Assembly: GCA_946699065.1 (NCBI GenBank)
Contig: CAMPDV010000120.1
Location: 62,001 to 126,000 of the forward strand
Source of the DNA: Loxodes magnus
Taxonomy: Eukaryota > Ciliophora > Karyorelictea > Loxodida > Loxodidae
DNA length: 64,000 nucleotides
Direction: 5' to 3'
Every line of letters starts with the position of its first letter. The stretch's first letter is position 1. Positions 11,488-23,769 of the stretch are shown in pieces. Under the pieces are notes generated by a model that was not told where the DNA came from, did not search any database, and was given only the letters and a program-made list of their open reading frames with translations. A program made the position numbers and the translations under genes.

Positions 11488-13394
11488 ATTATTTAGTTTA
11501 TATTAAAAAGTATTTTTCTTCAAAAGTATAATCTTTTATGACAAAACATTTAGATTTTTAGTAATTTACAAGAAAAGAATCGTAAATGGTGTCTTATTTA
11601 AGAAGGCATGTAAATTAAGTTGATTTACTAATTTCTCTGCTATAATTTATATTTGCTAAATTTAAGTTACTTAAATATTAACAGAATAGTTTCTATGCTT
11701 TATAAGTTTTGATTATTTTAATAGTTTTAAGTTATTTATACTAGAATTTTAGAATATTTAGAGAAGCCTTTATAAAAATATAGTTGAGTGTTCCAAGTTA
11801 CTCTATAATTGTATTTATTTTATAAATATCTATTTAATATTTAATGGATATAAAGGGAAATATACTTAAGATACTTTTACTAGTTATTAATATAGAGTAA
11901 ATTTGATTTATATTTATATTATATTTTTATAATTTTTTGATTATTTAGAACTATTAATAATTAACTTAAGATAGAAAAATTAAAAGTTTACTAAAAATTA
12001 TATAATTACATTGTATAAATAAGATAAATAGCAAAATAAATTAGCTCTATAAGAAACTTAATCATTATCCATCCTACATAGATCTTTATTTAGTTACAAT
12101 TTACCTTTTCTTCTATTTATAAAATGTATCAAATTATTAAAACTTCATAAAGACTAAAAAATTAATATAATTGTAAACAAATTTATTCATTTAGCTTAAC
12201 AATCACATATGAAGAAAAATCTAAAAAAACTATTAAGGATGCTAAATTTCCTAATTTATAAAGATTGTTGCTAGCTAAAAATTAAACATTTCATTTTTTA
12301 ACCTTAAAGCATCTTTTTGATTTAAATAATTATATCAAATTTTTCATTCTTTGTTTAATTTAAAATTAAAGACAGAGAAATTTTAAATATTCTCTAAACT
12401 TAGTAAAATATTTTTAATTTAAAATTTAATTATACAGAATTATATAATATATACTAAACAAATTTATTAATTTAATATCCAGTTTTAATTTGGCTGATGC
12501 CAAAACTTAAAAATTTTTTTTGGAAAATGTTTGGATATTTTAGAATATTTTTTGTATCATTTTAATTCTCTAAAATAAATAAAAATTCCTATTTCTAAAA
12601 TTTAAATTAGAAATAATATAGCAATATTTTTAAGATTTAACTATATGATTTATTACTTTTATTCTTTTTAAATAAGTAGATTTATCATTTATTTTTAATA
12701 AATTCATTATATTTACTTTGCATATACAGATATACAAATAAATATTTATAATTACTTATATAATAGAGTATATAATAACTTTTTATACAAAACAATTTTT
12801 ATAAAAAGGAAAAATTTGAGAAAAAGGAGAAAATTTATATATAAAAGCATCAAATATGAAAGGCATTTTAGCTTTATAAAAATATTAAAAAACAATTTAG
12901 TCAAAAATTGATAATATTTGCTATAAAACTTTAAAATCATCTAAACTTAAAAATTTCTACAAAGTAGAGTGATATATTTTTCTAAAAATTTGATTTTTTC
13001 CTCTTAGTAAAAAATTAAAAACTTTTCTAAATCTTGGAAATAAATTTAGTTTTTTAATAATTTAGAATATCTTTTATGAAATTAAAAAAATAGTGACATT
13101 TATATTTTTTTCTTAAAGGATATGAAATTAAATTTTTATTAATTTAAAATACTTTAATATATTTAAATTGTAATATATTTATAAATTAATAAATTTAATT
13201 ATGTGGAATCATTAATAAATTAAATTTTATAAATTTTGCTTTAATTGTTAAATTTTTATATTAAAAATTAAATAATTTTAAAGGATAGACAAATTTATTT
13301 TAGTTAAATTTACCCATTAGCTTTTTAGATTTTTTTAAATTATTTATTAATTTTATATAAAGCATTTATAAAATATTTTATTAATTAAGATAAA
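11488..13394. other. AT-rich stretch, no gene recognised
   Basis: Extremely A/T-rich intergenic sequence. No frame on either strand stands out from random A/T translation, and no RNA fold was noticed. Confidence 0.45.
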
Positions 13395-14625
13395 ACTAAA
13401 ACAAATAAAATTAATATTTTATATATTTTACTTTTAAGCATCTATATTATTTTAAATTTTTATATATATCTATACAAAAAATTTTATCATTATCCGTCTC
13501 TTTTACGCGAAACTTATAAAATTCTCATATTTTAATTATCTTTCATAGTTACTTCATACTATGCTTCTACGTAAATATATCCTTTAATTTGTTCGATTAA
13601 GTATTTCCTCAGATAAAATCTTAAGTGTTATTGGTTATTTCTAAGTTTAACTATTTTATTATAAATTAACTAGATAAAGTTATTATATAACTTAACTTTA
13701 TCCTATCTTTCATAAGATAATTACTAATGTTAATACAGAAACCTCTTAATCAGTATTAAAAATATGTTTAACTTTATAAAATATTTTAAAACATATTAAT
13801 GAGCAAAAGTTAAATGATCAATCAAGATTGAAGTGTTTATGATAATCAAATTTTAACATATTGTCTTTAAACATACTTAGTATGCTTCTTTGAAATTTTT
13901 ACTCTGTAACTCTTGCATTATATTTTCATTAATACAGTTGCCTTTGGAACTCATATTCCCTTAATCTTATCTTCCGTTACTAATTTCTTTTATCACTTGA
14001 TCTTCGTTTATTTATACTTCCTTTCTACTTTTATAATAGTTCTGTAAGTAGCACACTTAGCACATTCCTTTTGCATAATGAGGTTTTTATTTATGTTCAC
14101 ATTTCCACGCTTTTTTATTTCTTCCTCTATTTTGATAGCAACTATGACACATGGACTTAGCGAAAGCCTTTTTATTAGTATGAGGACAAGCTCGGACTTG
14201 AGAATTCTTTTTAAACTATTTCTTGCTAGTGCCCGCCAGTTCTTCGACAAGTCCTGAAGAAGAATTGATCTATAAAGGAGGTAGGACGAGATTTAAAGGT
14301 CATTCACTTCCGAAGTAAAGTTTGGAAGGAGAAATAATAAGACTTGGCATTTGAGTAAACACGTTGGGGACACGAAGACTCATATTTTATATTAAGCACG
14401 TAATAATTGAATTTAAATGGTATTAATGAAAAAGGAATTAAAGGATTAAGCAAAGAAATAACTATAATTTCCTAAGTAAAATGAAAGAACTAAGTATATT
14501 TAAATAAATGGTTTGATAATAAAATTTAGTTTATAAAATTTAATAAAATAAATAAAAATGATAAGCAAAGCTATTTTTATTTAAGTACCATGAAAATAGT
14601 AATTACTTATCTAAATTTAATATTA
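13395..14625. repeat. right arm of inverted repeat (partner 6395-7665)
   Basis: This is the reverse complement of 6395-7665 and carries the intact Cys-rich gene. Homology extends about 240 bases upstream of the gene's ATG and about 90 bases past its stop, so this is a genomic duplication rather than a retrocopy. Confidence 0.85.
13487..14383 (-). CDS. Cys-rich protein with two CxxCY motifs
   Basis: A single frame of 298 residues from ATG at 14383 to TGA at 13489-13487, preceded by TAA (Gln). It needs TAA/TAG=Gln and one TGA=Trp near residue 28 (FGSEWPLNLVLPP). Residues about 68-120 hold two similar units, CPHTNKKAFAKSMCHSCY and CEH...KPHYAKG.CQVCY, each with an upstream Cys/His pair and a CxxCY, suggesting a small zinc-binding module. 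The C-terminal half is basic and hydrophobic (QHQQLSYERQDKVKLYNNFI, RKYLIEQIKGYIYVEA). I do not know a function. The left copy at 6634 is broken, which supports this one as the functional member. A 54-nt intron could replace the Trp codon segment, but read-through is simpler because 54 is a multiple of three. Confidence 0.7.
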
Positions 14626-15323
14626 GATTGAGGAATAAATAAAAGAATTCTGATTATAGTTATACGAATTATTAGCTAGACTCAGTGAATTAAAAGCTAG
14701 TATCCACTAGAGTGGTTGATGATTATATATATTTAAAAGTATTTAATTTGGTAGAAAAATAATGAAATAAAATCTAAAATTTATTGAGTTATAATGATTG
14801 TGTTTATTTATTTAATTTTAAAGAATATTAATTATAAAAATATTTGATAAAGCTTAATTAAGAAAATAAAAGAACAACAGAATAATTAATTTTAGAAAAT
14901 ATTAAAAAAATAAAATTAAAAGAAAAGATAATTTTAAGATACTTTACATGCAAGGAATCATTATAATAGCAACGAAGTATATTACTTTTTACAGTGGTAT
15001 TTATTTCTAAGATATTACAATTTTAACTACTATTGTAATTATTTTTAGTAATTGTTTCATATTTCATTTAGTTAATAAATTATGCTTCTTATTTTATTAC
15101 TAAACTCTTATATTTGTATAAATTAAAAAATTATAATTCAGTTCCTGAAAAAGATGATGGTTTTTATAAATTATAATAAAGCATATTTGATAAATTAAGT
15201 ATATAGATAGATTTAAAATTAATTAGTTATAATGATAGAGATAAAGCATTATATAGCAAGAAACGATATAACATGGAATAAGATACTAAAATTAAATTTA
15301 ATATAAGGAAAATATTTAATTAA
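14626..15323. other. AT-rich stretch, possible upstream coding
   Basis: No independent gene is recognised. The frame of the following candidate gene stays open upstream to about 15140 and reads protein-like there (NSVPEKDDGFYKLQQSIFDK), so its true start may lie here. Confidence 0.35.
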
Positions 15324-16052
15324 ATGTATGAAATTTGTAAATTATAGTGATTAATAAATTTTATTGCATCTACCTACATTAATCTAAAAGTAATTGAAGC
15401 AAATAATTCAGATCATGTTTATCCAAATCAATTTGAATTTGATAGAGAAATAATTTTACTTGAAGCAAAAAACAATTATTAATAAATCTTTATTAAATAT
15501 AAGAGTTTATAAGAAGAGATAATATCAAATTTACATTAAATCAATTATTATCAAATTAAGTCTTATTCAGTCTATTTGTCTGCAAATTTTTTTTAAGTTA
15601 AGTTAAAAAATTTCAAATATAGTATTTATAAAATAAGATATTGGATGGTTTCTTCATTTAACTTTAAAGAAATTGAAAATAAATAGCTATTTTCAGTATA
15701 AAAAATCTAATTATTTGATTAAATAAAAATAATTTATCAACTCTAGCAAATAAATTATCTTATATAAGTTAAAATCTATTTAAGTTGTTCAAAGATAATT
15801 TTAATCTTAAAAAATAAACTAAATTATAAAATATAAGCACAATTATTAAAAAAATCTATAAATACAGATAAATTAGTAGATCAATATAAAAAATTGAATG
15901 CTGTAGATAATTAAAATAGATAAAAACTATCATTAGAAAAAATGCTAAATCATGAAATATAAATTTAGTTTTTAAATTTATTTAAAAATAAACGGAAGCA
16001 TATATGCATAGGAATATTATATCAGAATCTTTTATAATTTAAGAATAAATGA
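15324..16052 (+). CDS. candidate gene, unknown function
   Basis: From ATG at 15324 to TGA at 16050 the frame gives 242 residues under UAR=Gln/UGA=Trp. It includes QWLINFIASTYINLKVIEAN, SDHVYPNQFEFDREI and DKLVDQYKKLNAVDNQNRQK, a more balanced composition than background. The upstream in-frame stretch is also protein-like, so the start could be earlier. No family is assigned; a faint resemblance of the N-terminal part to OTU-type proteases is too weak to use. Confidence 0.4.
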
Positions 16053-16714
16053 GTGATTAAAGATATTTATGATTTTATAATCTGATTATTTAATGATAAT
16101 TTTATAAAATTTTTATTTTGAAATTTTTTTGAAAAAGAGATTCTAAGAATTTTTTCATTAAACTTACAACTTCAATCAAACATAAAAAATGTGTAAAAAT
16201 CTTTAATTATTTTCAATCAATAAATTTGTATTATCTTAAAATGAATTTATCAAAATTAAAGTAGAAACAATTTGAATGCTTTAAATTAAAAAAGAATAAA
16301 TATAATAGCTTTTATTAATGTAAAGTAATGAATGTCAATAACTACACTAATAATTTATAAATGCTTTAATAAATTATTTCTTTAAATTTTAAATTTTTAA
16401 ATTTTCTATTAAAGTTAAATTAATTTTTACTAAAATCCACATCAATTTATTTAAAAAATAACAATTTAAAAAGATAAAATTTTATAGTACAAAAAAGCAT
16501 TGTATTTTGTATTAAAATTTAATAATCTATATCTATTTTAATTTAAAACATAAAGCTATTAAATATATAATAATTATTATAAAATAATTATAATATAAAT
16601 AAAGAGATTATTTTCATTTTCAAAAACAATATTAAAAAGGGAAAATATGCAAATAATTTATTATAGAGTTATTTTTATTAAATAGATATTTGTAAGAAAA
16701 ATATTTTAATAATA

Positions 16715-16990
16715 ATGAGAAGTCTCCTCTTAATCTTTTGAAATATGATATATGAAATTATGATTTTTTGTCTAACAATTTACTTTGCAATTAAAAAATA
16801 TATTCTTAAGAAATAGGAACTCTGAAAATAATTTTCATTATTGCTACTTGTTTCTAGGAAATTTTTCTTTTGAAAAATATGAAATAGCTTTAGATTTAAT
16901 AATTAGGGTATTAAATAATTCTATTATTCTTAATACTAAATACATAATTTAAATTTAACTAAAATTATGATCTTATTAATTACTTTAAAG
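16715..16990 (+). CDS. possible small membrane protein
   Basis: From ATG at 16715 the frame reads MRSLLLIFWNMIYEIMIFCL, a strongly hydrophobic segment, followed by a basic Trp-containing region (KQELWKQFSLLLLVSRKFFF). Trp residues come from TGA codons. The end is not resolved, and a chance A/T frame is possible. Confidence 0.25.
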
Positions 16991-17469
16991 AATATAATTT
17001 AATTTAAAATTTAATTGATATTATAAATAATTATAATTATCAAATAAGAAAGATTTACCTAATAAATAATTTATATAGCTTAATTAAGCTTATATATACT
17101 TATTCTTGTTAGAAAAATCTAAAGCACAGTTTTAAAATAAATGTTTTTATGCAAAATTTTAAAATTATTATTAAGTAAAAATCTTAAAAAAAGACAACTA
17201 CAGAATACTCAAAATAATTTTTCGCTTGTAATATACATAAAATTATATAATCAAGATTCATTTAAATATTCTAAAGAGAAATTATTTATATTTTTCAATT
17301 AGTTTTACAATTTTAATTTAGAGATATTTCTAAGAGTGTTTCATAACTCTTATTATCTTGTAAATAATATTTAAAAATTAATTATATCTAGCTATTATAA
17401 TATAAACTACTGTTATATCTTGTATTTTAAAAACATTTCTAAATTTATAAAGTTTAATAATTTTATAAA

Positions 17470-17543
17470 TTTAAATATTTAAAGGAAAAACCTTAATAAA
17501 ATAAGTGGAATGAAGTTTAAATAGGAAAAAGGGAAATATAAAC
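17470..17543 (+). promoter_or_regulatory. U2 snRNA upstream promoter block
   Basis: The stretch directly before U2 copy A, with AAGTGGAATGAAGTTTAAAT and AGGAAAAAGGGAAATATAAA, is conserved before all four intact copies and the pseudogene. Its fixed distance from the RNA start fits an snRNA proximal element. The factor is unknown. Confidence 0.6.
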
Positions 17544-17750
17544 ATACCTTCTCGGCCTTTTGGCTAAGATCAAGTGTAGTATCTGTTCTTATCAGTGTGA
17601 AAACTGGTATCCACTCATGAAGTGGGTTGTTTTCGCAGTCCAATTTTTCTTTGGGGACGAAGGGTAGCTCGGCATGCCGAGTCCTTTGTCGAAGGTCGCC
17701 TTAGCATTACACTCAAGCTTTGTGTGGCCTACCCAATCCCCTCCGGGGAT
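17544..17750 (+). ncRNA. U2 snRNA, copy A
   Basis: The RNA begins ATACCTTCTCGGCCTTTTGG and contains the universally conserved U2 5' domain: CTAAGATCAAGTGTAGTATC, which includes the GTAGTA branch-point recognition sequence, then TGTTCTTATCAG. A stem-loop II region (CCACTCATGAAGTGGG) precedes a U-rich Sm-site region, AATTTTTCTTTGG (near 17642). Downstream are GC-rich stem-loops, including the perfect palindrome CTCGGCATGCCGAG. The length is about 207 nt by comparison of the copies; the 3' end is estimated. It base-pairs with the intron branch site in the spliceosome. The gene faces copy B in a palindrome. Confidence 0.95.
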
Positions 17751-18994
17751 ATAATTTAAACGGAATAAAATTTAATTAAAATTAAATTAAGAAAATTAAT
17801 ACATAATTTTAATAAAAATAATGATATTTAACTTTAATTATTTATATCAGCTATAACTATATTAAATCTAAAAGTTATAATAAATTAAAGTGAAACGAAA
17901 ATTTTCTTAAATGCTTCAATTTTTAGATTTTTGGCTTTTGAGATATAAAAATTACTTTCTTATCTTTTTATCTTAAACATTTTTATCTTATACAATTCCA
18001 TTGATAAATGCAAATCTCCAATATTTAGAAACAAAATGAATACATCCGTCTAAATTTTTATTAAAAAAAGAACTACATTACAAATACTTGTTTGAGAGAA
18101 ATTTATTTAGAGATTAAGTAATTATTATTTGGATAATAATATAATTTCTTAAAATGGAAAAACTTTTAAATGCTAGTAAAATAAAAAAATGATCTCTTTA
18201 TTTTAAATAATAAAGTATAATAAACCCATATTATAAAATAATAATTATAAACTTTAAAAATTAAAAATTATAAAACTTAGTATCATAATTATTAAATTCA
18301 TATTAATGATGTTAGTTATGTAATTTTTAACTTTCCTACAATTTTTATTTATCTCTCATAGATAATTTTAATTATCTGATTTATTTATTTTTCCATTTAA
18401 ATATTTTAGTTATATTACTAAATTTGAAAATTTTACATCTTACTAACATATTATTATGAAATAATTTAATGGAAATCTCTACCTAAGAGTATTATCTAAC
18501 TAAAAGTAAATGTCTTCCTACAGTTATAGTATAAGGATTTTATTAATTATATTTATTGTCAAAAATTTATAAATTTATATTTCAACAATTCTATTTTATA
18601 TATTAGATGCTTATTTAACTACGAACTAGCTCATATGATTCTTACCGTATTAAGCTTATTTGTATTAAGATTGAAAGATATACTTATAAATTAAGTAATT
18701 GACCAAAACATCAAGGCTGTTTTGAATTTATAGAAAAATCTTTAAAAACCATCTTAATTCATATAATAAATAATTTTAATATTTAATAAATTTAAAAATT
18801 AATTATTTCATCTGAAAGGTTTTATAGAATCTTTTTTATAACTTTTCAAACATTCTAAAATATTAACATTCAAGTAATTTGATTGAATTATATTTTCCAG
18901 CTTTCCAAATTAAAAAATTTCTATTCTTTTTATTAAAATTATGTATTAATTTTCTTAATTTAATTTTAATTAAATTTTATTCCGTTTAAATTAT
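17751..18994. other. spacer of U2 palindrome I
   Basis: A/T-rich spacer between convergently oriented U2 genes. Its sequence is the reverse complement of the spacer at 59639-60915, although both flanks are in the same orientation, so the loop has been inverted. A frame around 18500-18690 is shared by both spacers, but nothing suggests it is translated. Confidence 0.75.
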
Positions 18995-19201
18995 ATCCCC
19001 GGAGGGGATTGGGTAGGCCACACAAAGCTTGAGTGTAATGCTAAGGCGACCTTCGACAAAGGACTCGGCATGCCGAGCTACCCTTCGTCCCCAAAGAAAA
19101 ATTGAACTGCGAAAACAACCCACTTCATGAGTGGATACCAGTTTTCACACTGATAAGAACAGATACTACACTTGATCTTAGCCAAAAGGCCGAGAAGGTA
19201 T
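18995..19201 (-). ncRNA. U2 snRNA, copy B
   Basis: Nearly identical to copy A on the opposite strand; I noticed one difference, next to the Sm-site region (GCAGTTC versus GCAGTCC). It shares with A the bases that distinguish A/B from C/D. It has the same promoter block and 3' flank as A. Confidence 0.95.
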
Positions 19202-19275
19202 GTTTATATTTCCCTTTTTCCTATTTAAACTTCATTCCACTTATTTTATTAAGGTTTTTCCTTTAAATGTTTAAA
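19202..19275 (-). promoter_or_regulatory. U2 snRNA upstream promoter block
   Basis: Mirror image of the block at 17470-17543, forming the outer part of the palindrome arm for copy B. Confidence 0.6.
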
Positions 19276-20560
19276 TTTATAAAATTATTTAAACTTTATA
19301 AATTAGAAATGTTTTTAATAAATTAATTGTTATTAAAAATATTTTAATAAAAAGTGAAATTAAAAATAAAATTAAGCTTAATCACTTAAATTAATCATTT
19401 TAGTACAAATAAATTTACAAAAGTACATTATAATTAATATTAATTTGAATTTAATTATAACATTATTTAAGATAAATTATTTATTAAAAGTTATTTTAAC
19501 TTTATAGATTATAAATTTAATCGTAATGCATAAGTATTTTAATAAAATTTATATAGATGTTAGATAATTATCTGAAATTTTAACCTATGATTGATTAGTA
19601 ACTATTCAATTGTCTTTGTGGAAAAAGAATTTTAAATTTAAAGAAATAAAAATAAAAATAAGAAAAAAGAATAAAAGAGACTGTTTATTTTAATTCAAAT
19701 ATTATAACTGTATTTAAATTTTAATTAATTTAACTTAAAAATGTTTATTTTTCTGATTTCATGAGATGATTGATTATTTTATAGTAGATTTTTTTTTAAT
19801 TATTTTATTAAACTTTAGTTTCAAATTATTTCCAAGATGAATTAATTATCTTTTATGAATTTATCTGAATTGCTTCAATAATAGCTTCTGATGATAATTT
19901 AAACGTTAAAATTTAAGCTATTTATGAATTTGGATTTTTCGATTTTATAATAAAATAAATAAAAATTTATTAAATAAAAAATATCTAGTTTTTAGATATT
20001 TTATTTTCATTTTAAATCCAAAAATTTTAGACTTACAGTTCTATCTAAGTATTTCTACCTAATTTTATTATAATTACTAATAAAAGGAAGAAAAATAAAA
20101 ATTTGATTAACTATTTACTTTTTAAAAATTTTTCTTAAATTTAAAAGATTCAAAATAGAATAATCTAAAAACGTATTATTCAAATTGTATTATAAAAGAG
20201 CTGCACACCATTGAGGTGCTACGCGCTATAATCCATTTTTTTTCAAAATAAATATCTAAAAAACCAAATGTCTTTAAATTATTCTTAACTAAGATTAGTT
20301 AGTCTGAAATTAAAAAAATTTATTGTTCTAAACTAACTAAAATACAAGAAATGTTTACTAAAAATAATTCTATTTTAACTTTAACTATTCACTATTTTAA
20401 TTTTTAATGATAAATTTTTATAAAATAGAATCTAATTCATACTTTTTATTTATTTTTTAAATCTAATTTAAAATAAAATATATAAAATTTGAACGAGATA
20501 TCATTTCTCTTGATTGAGCAAATTTGATCAATAAATTTTAATTTCATTCAAAATTATAAA
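19276..20560. other. AT-rich duplicated flank
   Basis: A/T-rich sequence, near-identical to 61198-62480. Apart from the GC-rich hairpin at 20203-20226 I see no gene or RNA. Confidence 0.5.
20203..20226 (+). other. conserved hairpin motif (copy 1)
   Basis: In otherwise A/T-rich DNA the bases GCACACCATTGAGGTGCTAC form a CACC/GGTG stem with loop ATTGA, followed by GCGC. The same motif is at 62118 (duplication) and, with a G-T replacing an A-T pair, at 40537. Function unknown. Confidence 0.5.
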
Positions 20561-20599
20561 GCTTTCAAATTTAGCTGCACCTTAAATAATATCAAATAA

Positions 20600-20965
20600 T
20601 TATCTTGCCTATCACTTTACAATTATTTCTTTTAGATTAATTATGCATCTTACTCTTTCTTTCTTGTATTCTTTCATTTTTCTATTATATGAATTTCATC
20701 TTCCTTTATGTTATTACATAGTGGACATCCACTCTTTGTTACCAATGTCTTTCTTTTAAACAGTCCTAGCTTCCATTACATCTTGTTCTTATCCTAAAGA
20801 TGTAGCAAATTTCTACTTTCTGGTCTAGTTATATCTCAGATAGTTTGGGAGCCTTTTAAAGATTCATCAAATCAATAAATTCTGTATAAACAAATTATTT
20901 CCAATTATTCCATTCTTCATCTATCTTCCTCAAGACTCTATGTTCTCAAATTGCTCGACAGATGT
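20600..20965 (-). mobile_element. LINE ORF2 C-terminal fragment
   Basis: The minus strand encodes the end of a non-LTR retrotransposon polyprotein: a conserved FRIRTRCNGS region, then, after a frame change, LFKRKTLVTKSGCPLC and KEDEIHII. This is the CxxC...H zinc motif typical of LINE C-termini, with its last Cys missing. The frame change and abrupt end mark it as a dead fragment. Duplicated at 62535-62895. Confidence 0.65.
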
Positions 20966-21349
20966 ACAATAATTTAAGTAATGTTTTTTAACTGATTATT
21001 TAGCTTCTTATTTTTCATTCTGTAAAATGCTCGATAATTTATTTACTGAAATATAAAGTATTAAAATTAATATTATTCAGTTCATAAAGCTTAATTCTTA
21101 TTTTAAAAGTCTATTAGTTAAAAAATTATCAGAAAATATAAGAAATTTAAAAAAATCAAATTGCTAAAGCTTTTATAATAATCGATATTTAGAAATATAC
21201 ATTAAAATTATGCAGTTAAAAAAAGTTTAATAATCATAGTAAGTCAAACTCTAAAATTATTTTATCTATAATGCCATTTTTTAATATATTTATATATTGC
21301 CTTTAATTTATTTTTTTATTTTTAAATTCAAATCTTTAATAAAAGGAAT

Positions 21350-22180
21350 TTTTATGCTTTTTTCTTTCAAAAGTAGGAGTAAATGGCATCCTTAAATCTC
21401 TAGACTAGGAAATTTGGTAAGAAGATCGCCTACCAAATCTAGACTCTACCTCTGAAGAGGAGCTTATGGAATAGGCTGAAAATATGTAGTACTCAAAAAT
21501 CTCTGATTTTACTACAAAGAAATAAATGATCCGTGATTAGTTGATAAAAATATTGCAGAGTTTCAAGGAAGAGATCAAGAAATTTAAAAAGATAAAAAGA
21601 AGTTAATGGAAAGACTAAATATTACGGATGAAATAAAGTCGATATTTTTTACCTAAGTTAGAGAACTAAAAACCTTCTGAAGCATATCACAAGATTATTG
21701 CAATTAATCATAAAAATAGCAATAGAAGCATACAGAATTAAATTATATTAGAAAAAATAGAAGAAAATCAGCAAAATTTCAATGAAACTCTAAAATGTAC
21801 AGCATGAAGAAAATGAAATTCGAGTTAAAGTGAAGTTAGAACTCGGAGAAATTGTTAAGTCAATTGTGAAAAAATACTATTAATGTGGAAGTGTAAAACA
21901 ACTGTATCAACAGTGTTAACTATTCAAGAAAAAGGAAAAAGATATCTTGGCAAAGGAGATACAGGCGAAAAAGTAAGAGAACATAATAATTTAGAAAAAT
22001 GTTCTTTATCTTTCAAGGAAAAATGTATAAGAAGAAGTTGAATACCCGATCGGAATTTGAATATTAAAGAGTGGAGTGTACAATAGAGTTATTCCCAATC
22101 ATTAGAGGGAAATAAGCAGCTCCGATTTGATTGAAATACTTAGGAAAAGAACAAACAATATTAAACAATTAGTTTAGTTC
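21350..22180 (+). mobile_element. LINE ORF1-like fragment (coiled coil)
   Basis: Plus-strand frames encode a charged, coiled-coil protein (QSFKEEIKKFKKIKRSQ, then NQIILEKIEENQQNFNETLK) with frame changes. The same protein family is encoded on the minus strand at 25990-26640 and 42490-43060, so it is a repeated element. Its association with endonuclease/reverse transcriptase pieces suggests the ORF1 of the same LINE. Duplicated at 63265-64000. Confidence 0.6.
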
Positions 22181-22429
22181 TATAATAATAAAAAACGAAT
22201 TTAAAATAATTGATAAAAAAATAAATGTAAATACAATATAAATTATAATCAAAGTAAATAATTAAATAATATGCTTAGAGAAGTAAACTAGGTTCAGTTA
22301 TAATTGAAAATAGATAATTAATAAAAGGCAATATTTTAAACCAAAAAGTGTTTTATTTTTTTTAGACAAATATATTAATGAAGAAATTTTCAAACTATTA
22401 CAAATTTTTAATAAATGAGAAATTTAGAA

Positions 22430-23640
22430 AGGAGAAAATAACATAAAATTTTTTATAATTTAATCATCTACATGACAAATTAATGGATAAGAAAGACATT
22501 AGTAAATGTTTTTAATTTTTTTGAATTATAATATTGATTTTCATTAATTTTTAATTGATCTTGCTATAATCTAATCTTTTATTCCTTCTATTTCGCTTTT
22601 TCCATTTCTAATAATTCTAGTCTTCTTAACATAAGTTTCTTGTGAATTATTTTTATTTATAAATCTAAATATCCTAAATAAAATTTCAGAAAGGAGTTTA
22701 TAAGTCCTTAATCATATAAAATAAGACGTCTTAAGTCAAAATTCTCAATCTTTTACGGTGGTCAACCCCTTATATTAGAATAATATATACATTTTAAAAT
22801 GTGCTCGAATGTATCATACTCTCCATACATACAATAGGGATCATTAATAGACAATGACAATCTTAATTATCTTTTCGAAAGTTATAATTGGGTTCTAAGT
22901 TCATATATACTGATAATTTCTTATCTAAATTATTTGCTTAACTTAGTGTAAGTAATTAGTGGAAATTGGTTAAGATTACTAAACTGCTCAGTATATATTT
23001 TAGCTGTTTTCATTCTCTTAAACTTTTAAGTAGCTGTATTATAGAAATATTATTGTATTTTGTCTCTTATATATTTAGTAAATGTTTTTTAATTTGTACT
23101 AATCTAGGAATTCAACAGGTTGATACTATAGAAGTCTGATAATTGTTAAACTTTATCATAGTATTGAAATTCTTTTTATCAAATTGGTAATGAAAAGAGA
23201 GCTTATTTTCGATCTTGGAAAATCAATTCTTTCTTATTTCATTTTATAATATAATTTAAAAACTTTATTGCCATAATGTGCTTAAAAGTTGTACAGTTTA
23301 AATCTATATAGCATGATTCGTTAAATGTTGAAATTGCTGCTTAAAATGCTTTCTTGAAATTAATCTAATTCTTGACTTAATCCTATTCAAAACTCCAGTT
23401 ACTTCTTTTTGAATAATTCATGTTACTAAGTCTCCCCTATATTTTGCTTTAGGTATGATAAAAGTCCGCATAAAGTTGTAAAATGTCAAGGAATTAATTC
23501 TCATATCTCATTAGTTAAAAAGCAGCTTTTGCATTGCAGCTAAATACTTGAACGCTACTTCTCTACAATGGGGTAAAATTCTTCTTCTGATGAGATTAAC
23601 TCCTAGTTATGTGATTTTTTCTTTTTAAACAATCAGTTAA
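22430..23640 (-). mobile_element. LINE reverse transcriptase C-terminal fragment
   Basis: Read on the minus strand this gives the region downstream of the RT domain, ending with a zinc motif PYCMYGEYDTFEHILKC (CxxC-like, H, C) and a basic tail (LELLEMEKAKQKEQKIR). Several frame changes are needed, so the fragment is decayed. It meets an oppositely oriented RT fragment at about 23.65 kb, and that inverted junction is duplicated at 36.1-37.0 kb. Confidence 0.55.
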
Positions 23641-23769
23641 TTTCTAATCATAAATTTTAGATTTAAAATAAAGAAGAGATTGAAAATTCAAATAGAAGCA
23701 TTATTACAATATAAATAAAATAAAGCTTTTATTATTAGTTTTAATCTTTTTAACTTGTAAGAAACGCCT

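Larger units (their letters stand above)
17110..22140. repeat. segmental duplication, copy 1 (partner 59010-64000)
   Basis: This block recurs at 59010-64000 in the same overall orientation: left flank, U2 gene pair and at least 2.9 kb of right flank including LINE fragments. The right flank (19.3-22.1 versus 61.2-64.0 kb) is near-identical with scattered single-base differences. The left flank is more diverged. The spacer between the U2 genes is inverted in one copy relative to the other. The duplication reaches the window end, so its right border in the second copy is not visible. Confidence 0.9.

Noticed and set aside
14254..14307. 54-nt intron GTGAAT...TTCAG in the Cys-rich gene
   Set aside because: Its length is a multiple of three and its only purpose would be to remove one TGA; with UGA=Trp read-through the segment is GC-richer and protein-like.
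15140..16052. OTU-type protease
   Set aside because: Only a vague pattern similarity; the catalytic Asp-Gly-Asn-Cys motif is not present.
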